A DNA stretch of 64,000 nucleotides from Yoonia maritima (GCF_002933395.1 NZ_PKFN01000008.1:310001-374000); one strand, 5' to 3'. Shown: positions 25,839 to 35,252, counted from the first letter of the stretch. Translations and numbers: made by a program. The notes: generated by a model not told the origin, from the sequence alone.

Positions 25839-27272
25839 ATGGAAATGCCAGCACCAAACGCCAGCGTCCTGTCCCGAAAAGACCAGATAGTCAGCCGCTT
25901 ACGGGCCGTTTTACCCGATAATGCAGTGATTTCCGACGAGGCCGAGACCCGTGCGTATGAATGTGACGCCCTGACCGCTTACCGCTGTCCGCCACTTTGT
26001 GCAGTGCTGCCATCCAACACCCAAGAAGTCGCAGCAGTCTTGAAAATCTGTCACGAGATGGGCGTGCCTGTGGTCCCGCGCGGGTCGGGCACATCGCTTG
26101 CAGGTGGCGCGCTACCCACTGCCGATTCAGTGATCCTTGGCGTGGCCAAGATGAGCGCCGTCATCGAAACCAACTACCCTGATCGCTATATCAAGGTCCA
26201 AACAGGCCGCACCAACCTGTCGGTCACCGGCGCGGTCGAAACTGACGGCTTTTTCTACGCGCCCGACCCGTCAAGCCAGCTCGCCTGTGCTATTGCGGGC
26301 AACATCGCGATGAATTCTGGCGGTGCGCATTGTTTGAAATACGGGGTGACCACCAACAACCTGCTGGGGGTCACGATGGTCATGATGGACGGCACCATTG
26401 TCGAAATCGGTGGCGCACATCTGGATGCAGGCGGGTTGGACCTGCTGGGGGTGATCTGCGGCTCTGAAGGCCAGCTTGGCGTCGTGACCGAAGCAACCGT
26501 GCGTATCCTGCCCAAACCCGAAGGCGCGCGCCCGGTTCTGATGGGATACGACAGCAACGAAGTCGCGGGTCAGGTCGTTACTGACATTATCAAGGCTGGC
26601 GTTCTGCCCGTCGCCATCGAATTCATGGACCGTCCTTGTATCGAAGCCACAGAAGCGTTCGCCAAGGCAGGCTATCCCATGTGCGAAGCATTGCTGATCG
26701 TTGAGGTCGAAGGATCAGACGCGGAAATCGACGCGCAGCTGGCCCTGATCATGGAGATCGCCGCCAAACATAACCCGGTCGAACTGCGCGAAGCAAAGTC
26801 CGCTGATGAAGCCGCCCGCATTTGGCTTGGCCGCAAGTCCGCGTTCGGCGCGATGGGACAGATCAACGACTACATGTGTTTGGACGGCACCATCCCCGTG
26901 TCACAACTGCCCTATGTGCTGCGCCGCATTGGCGAGATGTCCGCTGAATACGGGCTGGGTGTCGGCAACGTTTTTCACGCAGGTGACGGAAACATGCACC
27001 CGCTGATCCTGTTTGACGCCAACAAGCCCGGCGACCTAGAACTCTGCGAGGCCTTTGGTGCCGATATCCTCAAACTATGTGTCGAGGTCGGCGGCTGCCT
27101 GACGGGCGAACATGGCGTGGGTATCGAAAAGCGTGACTTGATGACGGTGCAATATGATCCCCCCGATCTAGAGGCACAAATGGCGATCAAAGACGTGTTT
27201 GACCCGGCATGGCTGCTGAATGCCGCCAAAGTCTTTCCGCTTGCCAGTTCCGAAGCCCGGCGCGCTGCCTAA
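25839..27272 (+). CDS. glcD: Glycolate oxidase subunit GlcD (FAD-linked)
   Basis: 477 residues. FAD-binding type-4 domain (about 50-225) with VPRGSGTSLAGGALP and NSGGAHCLKYGVTTNNLLG, then the FAD-oxidase C-terminal domain ending GGCLTGEHGVGIEKRDLM with the conserved His of this family, and H-A-G-D-G-N-M-H-P. It oxidises glycolate to glyoxylate with GlcE and GlcF, feeding electrons to the respiratory chain. GGAGG at 25828-25832 fixes the start. First gene of glcDEF. Confidence 0.95.
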   Translation: MEMPAPNASVLSRKDQIVSRLRAVLPDNAVISDEAETRAYECDALTAYRCPPLCAVLPSNTQEVAAVLKICHEMGVPVVPRGSGTSLAGGALPTADSVILGVAKMSAVIETNYPDRYIKVQTGRTNLSVTGAVETDGFFYAPDPSSQLACAIAGNIAMNSGGAHCLKYGVTTNNLLGVTMVMMDGTIVEIGGAHLDAGGLDLLGVICGSEGQLGVVTEATVRILPKPEGARPVLMGYDSNEVAGQVVTDIIKAGVLPVAIEFMDRPCIEATEAFAKAGYPMCEALLIVEVEGSDAEIDAQLALIMEIAAKHNPVELREAKSADEAARIWLGRKSAFGAMGQINDYMCLDGTIPVSQLPYVLRRIGEMSAEYGLGVGNVFHAGDGNMHPLILFDANKPGDLELCEAFGADILKLCVEVGGCLTGEHGVGIEKRDLMTVQYDPPDLEAQMAIKDVFDPAWLLNAAKVFPLASSEARRAA

Positions 27273-27292
27273 CAATTTCAAGAGACCTAAAA

Positions 27293-28372
27293 ATGAAGCC
27301 CAACAGCGAACAAGACCTCGCCCAATTGATCACGGGCGCCGATGGCCCGCTGCGTATCCAAGGCGGCGGCACCCGCAGCTATGGTCATGCCACAGGCGAT
27401 GTTCTGGATATGAGTGCTATGTCCGGCATCACCCTATACGAACCCGGTGCGCTTACGATTGTCGCAAAGGCCGGAACGCCACTATCTGAAATCAACGCAG
27501 CACTGTCCGCCGAAAACCAGCGTCTTGCGTTTGAACCGATGGATCACCGTGCACTGCTTGGCACGACTGGAGAACCTACAATCGGTGGTGGTGTCGCTGC
27601 AAATGTATCAGGCCCGCGCCGTATCTCGGTTGGGGCCTGTCGTGATTTCCTGCTTGGCGTGCGCTTTGTTGATGGGGCTGGGAACATCATCAAAAACGGT
27701 GGCCGTGTGATGAAGAATGTCACGGGCTATGATTTGGTTAAGCTATTGGCAGGATCCTATGGCACGTTGGGTGTACTGACCGAAGTATCGTTCAAAGTCT
27801 TGCCCGACCTGGCCAGACAAACGACGCTGGTGCTGACTGGGTTGGATGATGCGCAGGCTGTGCATGCCATGTCTGCAGCACTTTCATCCCCGTATGAAGT
27901 AACAGGTGCGGCGCACGATCCGGCAGCTGACAAAACCCGGTTCAGGCTCGAAGGGTTCGTTGATTCCGTTGCCTATCGCGCCAAAGAGCTTGTACATGTG
28001 CTTGCACCGTTCGGAATCCCATCGGAGGAAGAAACAGACTGGGCGGCAATTCGTGATGTAAGCGTCTTTGCAGACCAACCCGGAAACGTCTGGCGGATCA
28101 GTGTGAAACCATCAGATGCACCTGCGCTTGTCGCCCGGATGGGCGCAAAGGCGGTTCAGTACGACTGGGGCGGCGGACTGATTTGGGCGTTGACCGACGA
28201 CGGTGACCTGCGCGCGAAGTTGGGCGATTTCAAAGGTCACGCGACTTTGATCCGTGGCGACGTCGATACCCCAACATTCCAGCCTGAAGCGGCACCACTC
28301 GCAGCGATCAGCGCGGGACTACGCAAGAAATTTGACCCACGCAACATTTTGAACCGGGGGTTAATGGCCTAA
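27293..28372 (+). CDS. glcE: Glycolate oxidase subunit GlcE (FAD-binding)
   Basis: 359 residues from the ATG at 27293. FAD-binding type-4 domain with IQGGGTRSYGHATG, EINAALSAENQRLAFEP, TIGGGVAANVSGPRR and GGRVMKNVTGYDLVKLLAGSYG. The C-terminal part is shorter than in GlcD. Works as the second flavin subunit of glycolate oxidase. Its TAA stop shares a base with the glcF start (TAATG), indicating translational coupling. Confidence 0.93.
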   Translation: MKPNSEQDLAQLITGADGPLRIQGGGTRSYGHATGDVLDMSAMSGITLYEPGALTIVAKAGTPLSEINAALSAENQRLAFEPMDHRALLGTTGEPTIGGGVAANVSGPRRISVGACRDFLLGVRFVDGAGNIIKNGGRVMKNVTGYDLVKLLAGSYGTLGVLTEVSFKVLPDLARQTTLVLTGLDDAQAVHAMSAALSSPYEVTGAAHDPAADKTRFRLEGFVDSVAYRAKELVHVLAPFGIPSEEETDWAAIRDVSVFADQPGNVWRISVKPSDAPALVARMGAKAVQYDWGGGLIWALTDDGDLRAKLGDFKGHATLIRGDVDTPTFQPEAAPLAAISAGLRKKFDPRNILNRGLMA

Positions 28373-29688
28373 TGCAGACCCATTTCACACCAGAACAGCT
28401 AACCGATCCCGGTACTGCGCGCGCGAATGAAATCCTTCGGGCCTGTGTGCACTGCGGTTTTTGCACGGCCACCTGTCCAACCTATCAAGTGCTTGGCGAT
28501 GAATTAGATAGCCCCCGTGGTCGGATTTATCTGATCAAGGATATGCTTGAGAATAATCGCAAGCCGGATGAGAAAACGGTCACACACATCGACCGCTGTT
28601 TGTCTTGCCTTGCCTGCATGACGACCTGTCCGTCGGGCGTGCACTACATGCATCTTGTCGATCATGCCCGCGCCTATATCGAAGAACACTACGACCGTCC
28701 TTGGTCGGATCGTGCGCTACGCTGGGTGTTGGCACGGGTGCTTCCCTACCCTAACCGGTTCCGGCTCGCTTTACTTGGCGCGAAAATCACACGTCCGTTC
28801 GTGCGGTTCTTGCCAGATCAACGCCTACGCGCAATGATCGCAATGGCACCCAAAGTGATCCCACCAGTCAGCCGCAATGATGACCCGCAGACCTTCCCGG
28901 CACAGGGCAAAAAGATGCGTGTCGCACTGATGACAGGCTGTGCGCAAAAGGCGCTGAACACCGACATCAATGACGCAACCATTCGATTGCTAACGCGGTT
29001 GGGCGCAGAGGTAGTTGTTGCAGAAGGTGCAGGCTGTTGTGGTGCCTTGACCCACCACATGGGCAAAGAAAACGAAAGCCATGCAGCGGCGGCAAAAAAC
29101 ATTCGGGCATGGGTGCGCGAAATGGACAATGGGCTTGATGCGATTGTCATCAATACATCGGGCTGCGGGACCACCGTCAAAGATTATGGACATATGTTTC
29201 GTAACGACCCACTGGCCGATGATGCCGCCCGCGTCAGTGCCATCGCGATGGATGTTTCCGAAGTATTGATGAAGCTCGATCTGCCGATGGGTACCAACAA
29301 AGAAACCAAGGTCGCCTATCACGCGGCCTGTTCATTGCAGCATGGCCAGCAGATCAAAACTTATCCGAAAGAACTGCTGAAAAAGGCAGGATACACGGTC
29401 CTCGAACCTGCCGACAGCCATCTGTGCTGCGGATCAGCGGGAACATACAACCTCATGCAGCCTGAAATATCAGGCCAGCTCAAGACGCGTAAAGTCGACA
29501 CGCTAGAGGCGCTTTTGCCTGATATTATCGCGGCTGGGAACATCGGGTGCATGATGCAAATTGGTAGCGCAACTGATGTGCCCATCGTTCATACTGTTGA
29601 GCTTCTTGATTGGGCGACCGGGGGGCCCAAACCACCGGCAATGGACAGCGCCGGAAAATCTGACGTCAAAGTCCCCATCCTGCGCTGA
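28372..29688 (+). CDS. glcF: Glycolate oxidase iron-sulfur subunit GlcF
   Basis: 438 residues. Two [4Fe-4S] ferredoxin motifs (CVHCGFCTATCPTYQ near 22-36 and CLSCLACMTTCPSG near 73-86) and two cysteine-rich CCG domains (EGAGCCGALTHHMG near 220, SHLCCGSAGTYNLMQ near 345). It carries electrons from the flavin subunits toward the quinone pool. Last gene of the operon; the next gene starts 54 bases later with its own ribosome-binding site. Confidence 0.95.
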   Translation: MQTHFTPEQLTDPGTARANEILRACVHCGFCTATCPTYQVLGDELDSPRGRIYLIKDMLENNRKPDEKTVTHIDRCLSCLACMTTCPSGVHYMHLVDHARAYIEEHYDRPWSDRALRWVLARVLPYPNRFRLALLGAKITRPFVRFLPDQRLRAMIAMAPKVIPPVSRNDDPQTFPAQGKKMRVALMTGCAQKALNTDINDATIRLLTRLGAEVVVAEGAGCCGALTHHMGKENESHAAAAKNIRAWVREMDNGLDAIVINTSGCGTTVKDYGHMFRNDPLADDAARVSAIAMDVSEVLMKLDLPMGTNKETKVAYHAACSLQHGQQIKTYPKELLKKAGYTVLEPADSHLCCGSAGTYNLMQPEISGQLKTRKVDTLEALLPDIIAAGNIGCMMQIGSATDVPIVHTVELLDWATGGPKPPAMDSAGKSDVKVPILR

Positions 29689-29742
29689 TGCCATATTCCT
29701 GCCGTAACTGTCGGCGAAGCTGGCCCAAAGAATAGGGACGAC

Positions 29743-30552
29743 ATGCGGCGACTTTTGACTTTTGCGGTTTGTTTGCTGGTATCTGCATTGCCAGTGCAGG
29801 CCGACGAAACCGAACTGGTAACACTGCAAACACGGCAAGATAGCCAAGGCTGGGAGGCCGTTGGCAGATTGGACATTGCAGGCAAAGGATTTTGCACCGC
29901 CGCTCTCATCCGCGAAAGCCTGATCCTGACCGCGGCACATTGTTTGTATGACGCTGACGGATCAACGATCGCCAGCGAACGATTCCAGTTTCGGGCAGGT
30001 TTGCGTGATGGTCGTGCTTCGGCGACACGCGCAATCAATCGCGCGATCCCGCACCCTAATTACCACAGCAATGGCGACGCCTTTGTTCCATCAGAGGTGG
30101 CGATGGATATCGCTGTCCTTGAACTCGATCGTCCGATCCAAAATACGCGTATCCGCCCCTACCTCATCGCGACACGCCCGCTGACGGGCGATGAGATCGG
30201 CGTCGTGTCGTACGGGCGCGGACGTGAAGACGCACCCAGCCTGCAAGAAGTCTGTAGCGTTCTTGGGCGGCAAACAGGCGTGATTGTCATGACCTGTGAC
30301 GTTGATTTCGGGTCAAGCGGTTCGCCCGTGTTCACTATGCGCAATGGCGAAACCCGGATCGCGTCGGTCGTATCTGCAATGGCGCAAATTGATGGCCAAA
30401 AGGTTTCACTAGGTACATCACTTGACGGGCCGCTATCGGAACTGATGGCGCATTTTTCTACAATCGGCCCTGCACGGCCCGGCGGAACGCAGCGCCTGAT
30501 CTCAATCGGTGAACGCAATAACACTGGCGCGAAATTCGTCAGCGTTAACTAG
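29743..30552 (+). CDS. Secreted trypsin-like serine protease
   Basis: 269 residues. Signal peptide (MRRLLTFAVCLLVSALPVQADE), then an S1-type domain with all three catalytic elements: LTAAHC (His), AMDIAVLELD (Asp) and FGSSGSPVF (Ser, with the usual G-x-S-G replaced by S-S-G-S, a variant seen in bacterial secreted trypsin-like proteins). Cys pairs near the His loop and at EVCSVLG/MTCDVDF suggest disulfides. No C-terminal anchor. Substrate unknown. Confidence 0.87.
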   Translation: MRRLLTFAVCLLVSALPVQADETELVTLQTRQDSQGWEAVGRLDIAGKGFCTAALIRESLILTAAHCLYDADGSTIASERFQFRAGLRDGRASATRAINRAIPHPNYHSNGDAFVPSEVAMDIAVLELDRPIQNTRIRPYLIATRPLTGDEIGVVSYGRGREDAPSLQEVCSVLGRQTGVIVMTCDVDFGSSGSPVFTMRNGETRIASVVSAMAQIDGQKVSLGTSLDGPLSELMAHFSTIGPARPGGTQRLISIGERNNTGAKFVSVN

Positions 30553-30567
30553 CGTCCTTAGCGGGGA

Positions 30568-30596
30568 CTTGAAACCGCGAAACATCCACCCCAAAT
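30568..30596 (+). promoter_or_regulatory. Heat-shock (sigma-32-like) promoter of the hsp20 gene
   Basis: CTTGAAA (30568-30574) and CCCCAAAT (30589-30596) are separated by 14 bases, a near match to the RpoH consensus CTTGAAA-N13/14-CCCCATNT. Transcription should begin near 30603, just before the first hairpin of the leader. There is no comparable sigma-70 promoter in the gap. Confidence 0.8.
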
Positions 30597-30604
30597 CAAA
30601 TAGA

Positions 30605-30689
30605 CCAAGGCGCCAATGATGGGCCTTGGAATATACCGCCTGTCCCGCTGGGAAGGCATCACAATTGTTATCGCTTGATAAAGGATGAC
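30605..30689 (+). promoter_or_regulatory. ROSE-like RNA thermometer in the hsp20 5' leader
   Basis: Three consecutive stem-loops: CCAAGGC/GCCTTGG (30605-30611 with 30623-30629); GCCT and TCCC with GGGA and AGGC (30638-30657, one bulged G); and a third that buries the ribosome-binding site. In the third, TCGCT (30671-30675) faces AGGA (30682-30685): U-A, C-G, G opposite G, a bulged C, U-A, extended outward by A-U, U-G, U-A and G-C to 30667/30689. A U-Y-GCU sequence opposite AGGA with a G-G pair is the defining feature of ROSE elements in alphaproteobacterial hsp20 leaders. Warming should open it and allow translation. Confidence 0.78.
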
Positions 30690-30694
30690 CTAAA

Positions 30695-31162
30695 ATGCGT
30701 AGTTTTGACTTAGCCCCCCTGTACCGAGCCACCGTTGGCTTTGACCAAATTGCCGATCTGATGGATCGCGCTCTTGCCAGTGACGTCGGCCAGAACAGTT
30801 ACCCCCCTTACAACATTGAAAAGACTGCTGATGACGGCTGGCGTATTTCCATCGCTGTTGCCGGATTCTCAGACGACGACCTTGCCATCGAAGTTAAGGA
30901 TCGTTCGCTTCATGTGACCGCTCGCAAAGCCGAGGATGAAACCGAACGCAAATACCTGCATCGCGGCATCGCGACCCGCGCGTTTGAACGCCGGTTCCAT
31001 CTTGCCGACCACGTGCGCGTGACCGGTGCCAGCCATGAAAACGGTATGCTTCACATTGACCTGGTCCGCGAAGTTCCAGAGGCGCTAAAGCCCCGCCGTG
31101 TTGCGATCACCGCAGCTGGTAAAAAAGATGCCAACCTTGTTGATGCAAAATCCGTGAACTGA
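30695..31162 (+). CDS. Small heat-shock protein, Hsp20/IbpA type
   Basis: 155 residues. N-terminus of the IbpA kind (SFDLAPLYRATVGFDQIADLMDRAL), alpha-crystallin domain (about 38-125; YNIEKTADDGWRISIAVAGF, ITVTARK-like strand, LHRGIATRAFERRFHLAD and the G-M-L-H-I-D-L strand) and a C-terminal tail with P-R-R-V-A-I-T. It binds unfolding proteins without ATP. Its promoter and leader are described separately. Followed by a strong terminator. Confidence 0.94.
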   Translation: MRSFDLAPLYRATVGFDQIADLMDRALASDVGQNSYPPYNIEKTADDGWRISIAVAGFSDDDLAIEVKDRSLHVTARKAEDETERKYLHRGIATRAFERRFHLADHVRVTGASHENGMLHIDLVREVPEALKPRRVAITAAGKKDANLVDAKSVN

Positions 31163-31166
31163 TGTG

Positions 31167-31193
31167 ATATGGGGGGCTAAGCGCCCCCCATAT
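31167..31193. terminator. Bidirectional terminator between hsp20 and the downstream gene
   Basis: ATATGGGGGGC (31167-31177) pairs perfectly with GCCCCCCATAT (31183-31193), loop TAAGC. It lies between two convergent genes (hsp20 ending 31162, the minus-strand gene ending 31198). There is no long T run on either side, but the stem is very stable. Confidence 0.75.
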
Positions 31194-31197
31194 ACGT

Positions 31198-31677
31198 TTA
31201 GAATGTGATCGTTCCCTGCCAGCCTGCATCCGGTTTATCGCCAGTGATCGCCGCTTTGGCCATTTCATAGAAAAGACGAACTGAACTTTCTTCGACGAGC
31301 GATACTTCAGCCTGCGTCGGCGTGAAGCAAAGCAACCGCACATCTGCATCCTGCTTACCCTCTTCGAACCATGCCGAGGCCATTACGCTCCAGACCTCGT
31401 CCAGCACTTCCCGATCATGTGATAATTCGAGCGTACCAGCAATGTCGGCATAGATCGCAGCAGAACGATCTGCGACGATCAAGTTGCTTGCAACCGGGCC
31501 CGTCTGGGTCGCATTTGCAAAGCTCGTTCCAGCTGCCGTGATGAACCAAATTTTTCCGTCATTTGCATCGTCACGTACTTGTGGCGACATCGGTGTAAAC
31601 GACCCTGAGCCAATGTTCAGCATGCCATCGTTCACGTCTTCGATCCGGTCCCAAAATTCGTCGCGTGGATTATCCAT
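31198..31677 (-). CDS. Pyridoxamine 5'-phosphate oxidase-family (general stress protein 26-like) protein
   Basis: 159 residues from the ATG at 31677, which has GGAGAACC just upstream; the longer frame to 31710 has no such site. Flavin-binding split-barrel features: FTPMSPQVRDDANDGKIWFITAAGTS, then A-I-Y-A-D-I-A-G-T-L-E-L, and a C-terminal S-S-V-R-L-F-Y-E-M-A-K. The family includes FMN-binding stress proteins rather than true PdxH. It is convergent with hsp20. Confidence 0.85.
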   Translation of the reverse strand: MDNPRDEFWDRIEDVNDGMLNIGSGSFTPMSPQVRDDANDGKIWFITAAGTSFANATQTGPVASNLIVADRSAAIYADIAGTLELSHDREVLDEVWSVMASAWFEEGKQDADVRLLCFTPTQAEVSLVEESSVRLFYEMAKAAITGDKPDAGWQGTITF

Positions 31678-31758
31678 ATTGGTTCTCCTAAACTCGTGGC
31701 GGCACGTCATGCGCCGCCGTTCAGAGATTCAACAGATAACTAGGCGCTTCGTTCCATA

Positions 31759-34584
31759 CTAATGTGCTTCGGCCCAGTTTGCGCCCTGCCCTGCGTCCAC
31801 CGACAATTTCACATCAAGCTTCACAGCCGGCTCGCTTGCGTTTTCCATGATATCGCGGGCGGTGTCGATCAGTGCATCGGTACTGGCTTCATCCACTTCA
31901 AAGATCAGTTCGTCGTGCACCTGCAACAGCATCTTTGCTGGCAGGTCGGCAATGGCTTGTGGCATACGGATCATTGCGCGTCGGATCACGTCTGCGGCTG
32001 TCCCTTGAATTGGCGCATTGATCGCGGCACGCTTAGCAAAGCCTGCATGCGGGCCTTTTGCATTGATTTCAGGCGTATTGATTTTACGCCCGAACAGCGT
32101 TTGGACATAGTTGTGATCTTTGGCGAATGCGACGGTGTCATCCATATATTTGCGAATACCTGGAAAACGTTCAAAATAGCGGTCGATAAACCCCTGCGCT
32201 TCGCTGCGTGGAATGCGCAGGTTACGGGCAAGACCAAAGCCCGAAATCCCATAGATCACTCCAAAGTTAATCGCTTTGGCCTGACGCCGGATGTCGGGTG
32301 TCATTTCATCCAACGGTACATCAAACATTTCAGAAGCAGTCATTGCGTGAATATCAATGCCGTCGCTGAACGCCTGCTTTAGTGCATCAATACCAGCGAC
32401 ATGGGCCAGAATACGCAACTCAATCTGACTATAGTCGAGACTGACCAACACCTTGCCCGGCTCAGCGACGAATGCCTCGCGGATACGCCGGCCTTCTTCT
32501 GAACGGACAGGAATGTTTTGCAGGTTAGGGTCTTTCGATGCCAGACGCCCCGTATTCGCACCCGTAATCAAATAGGATGTGTGCACGCGGCCCGTATCAG
32601 GGTTGATGTGTTCTTGCAGCGCATCTGTATAGGTCGACTTCAATTTTGATAGCTGCCGCCAATCCAGCAAGCGACGCGGAAGGTCATGAATCGTCGCCAA
32701 ATCTTCAAGCACGTCAGCGCCCGTGGAATACGCGCCAGTCTTTCCCTTAGATGGTTTTTTGCCGTCAGGCATTTCCAGACCCATTTCGTCGAACATGATC
32801 TCACCCAATTGTTTGGGTGATCCGACGTTGAACTTGCGTCCGGCCATTTCATAAATGTCGTGCTCTAGCCCGGCCATCTTTTGCGCAAAGGCGTTGGACA
32901 TCCGCGACAGCGTATCGCGATCAACTTTGACGCCATGCATTTCCATTTGCGCCAGCACAGGCACCAACGGGCGTTCAAGCGTTTCATAGACGGTGGTGAC
33001 GCGTTTTGCGTGCAGCTGTGGTTTAAACTGCTGCCAGAGGCGCAGCGTAATGTCGGCATCTTCCGCCGCGTATTTCACGGCATCAGCAACCGGCACGCGG
33101 TCAAATGTGATCGCAGATTTACCCGTACCCAACAGCGGCTTAATCGGAATCGGCGTGTGTCCCAGATACCGATCAGAAAGCACATCCATGCCGTGATTAT
33201 GAACACCTGCGTTCATCGCGTAGGACATCAGCATCGTGTCATCAATCGGGGCAACAGCGATACCAAGACGCGCGAAAATCTTGGAATCGTATTTCATGTT
33301 CTGGCCGATCTTGATGATCGACACATCCTCTAGAACAGGTTTCAACAACGCCAGACAGCGTTCAAAATCCATCTGCCCTTCGGCAACATCGTCAGAGCCG
33401 AACAGATCGTCTGATGCAGTGGCCTTGTGCGCCAATGGAATATAGCAGGCCTGACCCGGCTCAACGCATAGTGAGATACCAACCAGATCAACGACCATTT
33501 CGTTCAGACCAGTGGTTTCAGTATCAACAGCGACATAACCACGTTCGCGGATGCGATCGATCCAGACCTGCAAAGCGGCCTCGTCTGATACGCATTCGTA
33601 ATTATCTGCGTCAAACGGGACCGCCTCTGGCGCTGCAACTTCGGCAGTTTGGGGCGCTGCGGCTTCGATCACCGGAGCCTCTGCCCCAAGCTTATCTGCG
33701 ACACGTTTAACGATAGTACGGAATTCCATCTGCGCAAGAAACCCTAGCAGCGTTTCCGGATCAGGGTCGCGTACTTCGAGGCTGTCCAAATCGAACGGCA
33801 ATTCCATATCACAATCAAGCTGAACCAATTTCTTAGACAATTCGATCTGCGCACGGTTATCGATCAGCGTTTGGCGGCGTTTGGGCTGCTTAATCTCGGT
33901 TGCGCGGTCCAATAGGCTTTCCAGATCGCCATATTCGTTGATCAGCAACGCAGCAGTCTTGATCCCAATTCCCGGCGCGCCCGGCACGTTATCAACAGAA
34001 TCACCAGCAAGCGCCTGCACATCGACCACGCGTTCAGGACCAACCCCAAATTTCTCGCGCACACCATCGTTATCGATGCGCTTGTTCTTCATCGGGTCCA
34101 GCATCTCGACCCCGCCGCCGACCAATTGCATCAGATCTTTGTCAGATGAAACGATTGTCACACGCCCACCCGCATCGCGGGCCTGATGCGCGAGGGTCGC
34201 AATGATATCGTCGGCCTCAAATCCTTCGATCTCTTCGCAGGCGATATTAAACGCACGCGTTGCGTCACGGGTCAGCGGCATCTGCGGGCGCAGATCCTCT
34301 GGCATGGCCTCGCGATTGGCCTTGTATTGGTCATACAAGTCATTGCGAAACGTGTGGCTACCTTTATCAAAAATAACGGCAACATGAGTCGCGGCATCAG
34401 CGCCTGTGTTGCCTTCGATATAGCGCTGCAACATGTTCACAAAACCGCTGACAGCACCAACAGGTAATCCATCTGATTTACGCGTCAGCGGCGGTAGCGC
34501 GTGATACGCTCGGAAGATAAACGCCGATCCGTCGATCAGGTGTAAGTGACACCCTTTTCCAAATTGCTGCGCCATGTCATTCAT
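31759..34584 (-). CDS. polA: DNA polymerase I
   Basis: 941 residues, full length. 5'-3' exonuclease domain (1-300; SAFIFRAYHALPP, the D-K-D-L-M-Q metal-site region and EYGDLESLL), a complete 3'-5' proofreading domain with YVAVDTETTGLNEM (Asp and Glu kept) and the polymerase domain with motif A VSLDYSQIELRILAH, motif B KAINFGVIYGIS and motif C LLQVHDELIFEV. It fills gaps and removes RNA primers. Starts at 34584 (AGGGA upstream) or the next Met at 34575. Divergent from the small secreted protein gene at 34615. Confidence 0.96.
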   Translation of the reverse strand: MNDMAQQFGKGCHLHLIDGSAFIFRAYHALPPLTRKSDGLPVGAVSGFVNMLQRYIEGNTGADAATHVAVIFDKGSHTFRNDLYDQYKANREAMPEDLRPQMPLTRDATRAFNIACEEIEGFEADDIIATLAHQARDAGGRVTIVSSDKDLMQLVGGGVEMLDPMKNKRIDNDGVREKFGVGPERVVDVQALAGDSVDNVPGAPGIGIKTAALLINEYGDLESLLDRATEIKQPKRRQTLIDNRAQIELSKKLVQLDCDMELPFDLDSLEVRDPDPETLLGFLAQMEFRTIVKRVADKLGAEAPVIEAAAPQTAEVAAPEAVPFDADNYECVSDEAALQVWIDRIRERGYVAVDTETTGLNEMVVDLVGISLCVEPGQACYIPLAHKATASDDLFGSDDVAEGQMDFERCLALLKPVLEDVSIIKIGQNMKYDSKIFARLGIAVAPIDDTMLMSYAMNAGVHNHGMDVLSDRYLGHTPIPIKPLLGTGKSAITFDRVPVADAVKYAAEDADITLRLWQQFKPQLHAKRVTTVYETLERPLVPVLAQMEMHGVKVDRDTLSRMSNAFAQKMAGLEHDIYEMAGRKFNVGSPKQLGEIMFDEMGLEMPDGKKPSKGKTGAYSTGADVLEDLATIHDLPRRLLDWRQLSKLKSTYTDALQEHINPDTGRVHTSYLITGANTGRLASKDPNLQNIPVRSEEGRRIREAFVAEPGKVLVSLDYSQIELRILAHVAGIDALKQAFSDGIDIHAMTASEMFDVPLDEMTPDIRRQAKAINFGVIYGISGFGLARNLRIPRSEAQGFIDRYFERFPGIRKYMDDTVAFAKDHNYVQTLFGRKINTPEINAKGPHAGFAKRAAINAPIQGTAADVIRRAMIRMPQAIADLPAKMLLQVHDELIFEVDEASTDALIDTARDIMENASEPAVKLDVKLSVDAGQGANWAEAH

Positions 34585-34614
34585 TCCCTATTCGTATTTG
34601 TAAAAGGTTTTGCC

Positions 34615-35076
34615 ATGTTCCGCCTGATCGTTCCAGTCGCCATCTGCTTTGCCCTACCCGCCAACGCACAATCAGGTACAAGTTGCGCGCTCACTGAAGA
34701 TAACGAAAACTGTAATCGCGTCGTCGCCTGTATCGGTACAGATGGGCGATGGTTTAACGGGCGCGCATTTGGCCGAGGCACAGGAACATTTACGGGTACC
34801 ATCAGTGACGGCACGTCTTGCGAAGGAACATGGATGTCACGCAATGCCTTTGGGTTAGGTCAGGCTGATGTAACTTGCGAAGATGGCATGACAGGCAAAG
34901 TATTCTACACATATCAAGACCCATACACGGGAACCGCTGTCGGCCAAGGAATTACCTCTGATGGTCGAGCAATTAGAATCTGGTCTGGGAATAATGTTCT
35001 CGCCTTTTTACGCGGAGACACCGGCCACCGCGTTGCGATGTTACCTTGCGACGCTGGCGCGATCCCAATGAGCTAG
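34615..35076 (+). CDS. Secreted Cys-rich protein of unknown function
   Basis: 153 residues from the ATG at 34615. Signal peptide [18 protein letters not shown], then repeats of Gly-rich strands ([42 protein letters not shown]) reminiscent of MORN-like hairpins and several cysteines that could form disulfides. No family recognised with certainty. The start chosen avoids overlap with polA on the other strand; its 3' end overlaps the small zinc-finger gene on the minus strand by four bases. Confidence 0.75.
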   Translation: MFRLIVPVAICFALPANAQSGTSCALTEDNENCNRVVACIGTDGRWFNGRAFGRGTGTFTGTISDGTSCEGTWMSRNAFGLGQADVTCEDGMTGKVFYTYQDPYTGTAVGQGITSDGRAIRIWSGNNVLAFLRGDTGHRVAMLPCDAGAIPMS

Positions 35077-35252
35077 ATTTTGCCCTCAAAATCCGCATGC
35101 ACCAGCTTTGCATCGCAATAAGGGCATTCGACGAAACCAACCTCGTGCGGGATCTGAAGCCAGACACGCGGGTGGCCCAATCCGCCTTCCCCGCCGTCAC
35201 AGGCAACGCGCCAGTCGTTTACAATGCGAGTCTCTGGGGCGGGCGTGGTCAT
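35073..35252 (-). CDS. Small zinc-finger domain protein (NDUFS6-like)
   Basis: A 59-residue frame, ATG at 35252, TAG at 35073. It reads [20 protein letters not shown] at the start, then [24 protein letters not shown], with Cys18, His27, Cys43 and Cys46 forming a likely zinc site (CHCC). Such short zinc-finger proteins related to complex I subunit NDUFS6 are common in alphaproteobacteria; the role here is inferred. Its size falls under usual gene-finding limits. Tail-to-tail overlap with the gene at 34615 by four bases. Confidence 0.9.
   Translation of the reverse strand: MTTPAPETRIVNDWRVACDGGEGGLGHPRVWLQIPHEVGFVECPYCDAKLVHADFEGKI

Noticed and set aside
31762..32382. 206-residue plus-strand gene inside polA
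   Set aside because: It is antisense to the conserved polymerase domain and has no recognisable features.
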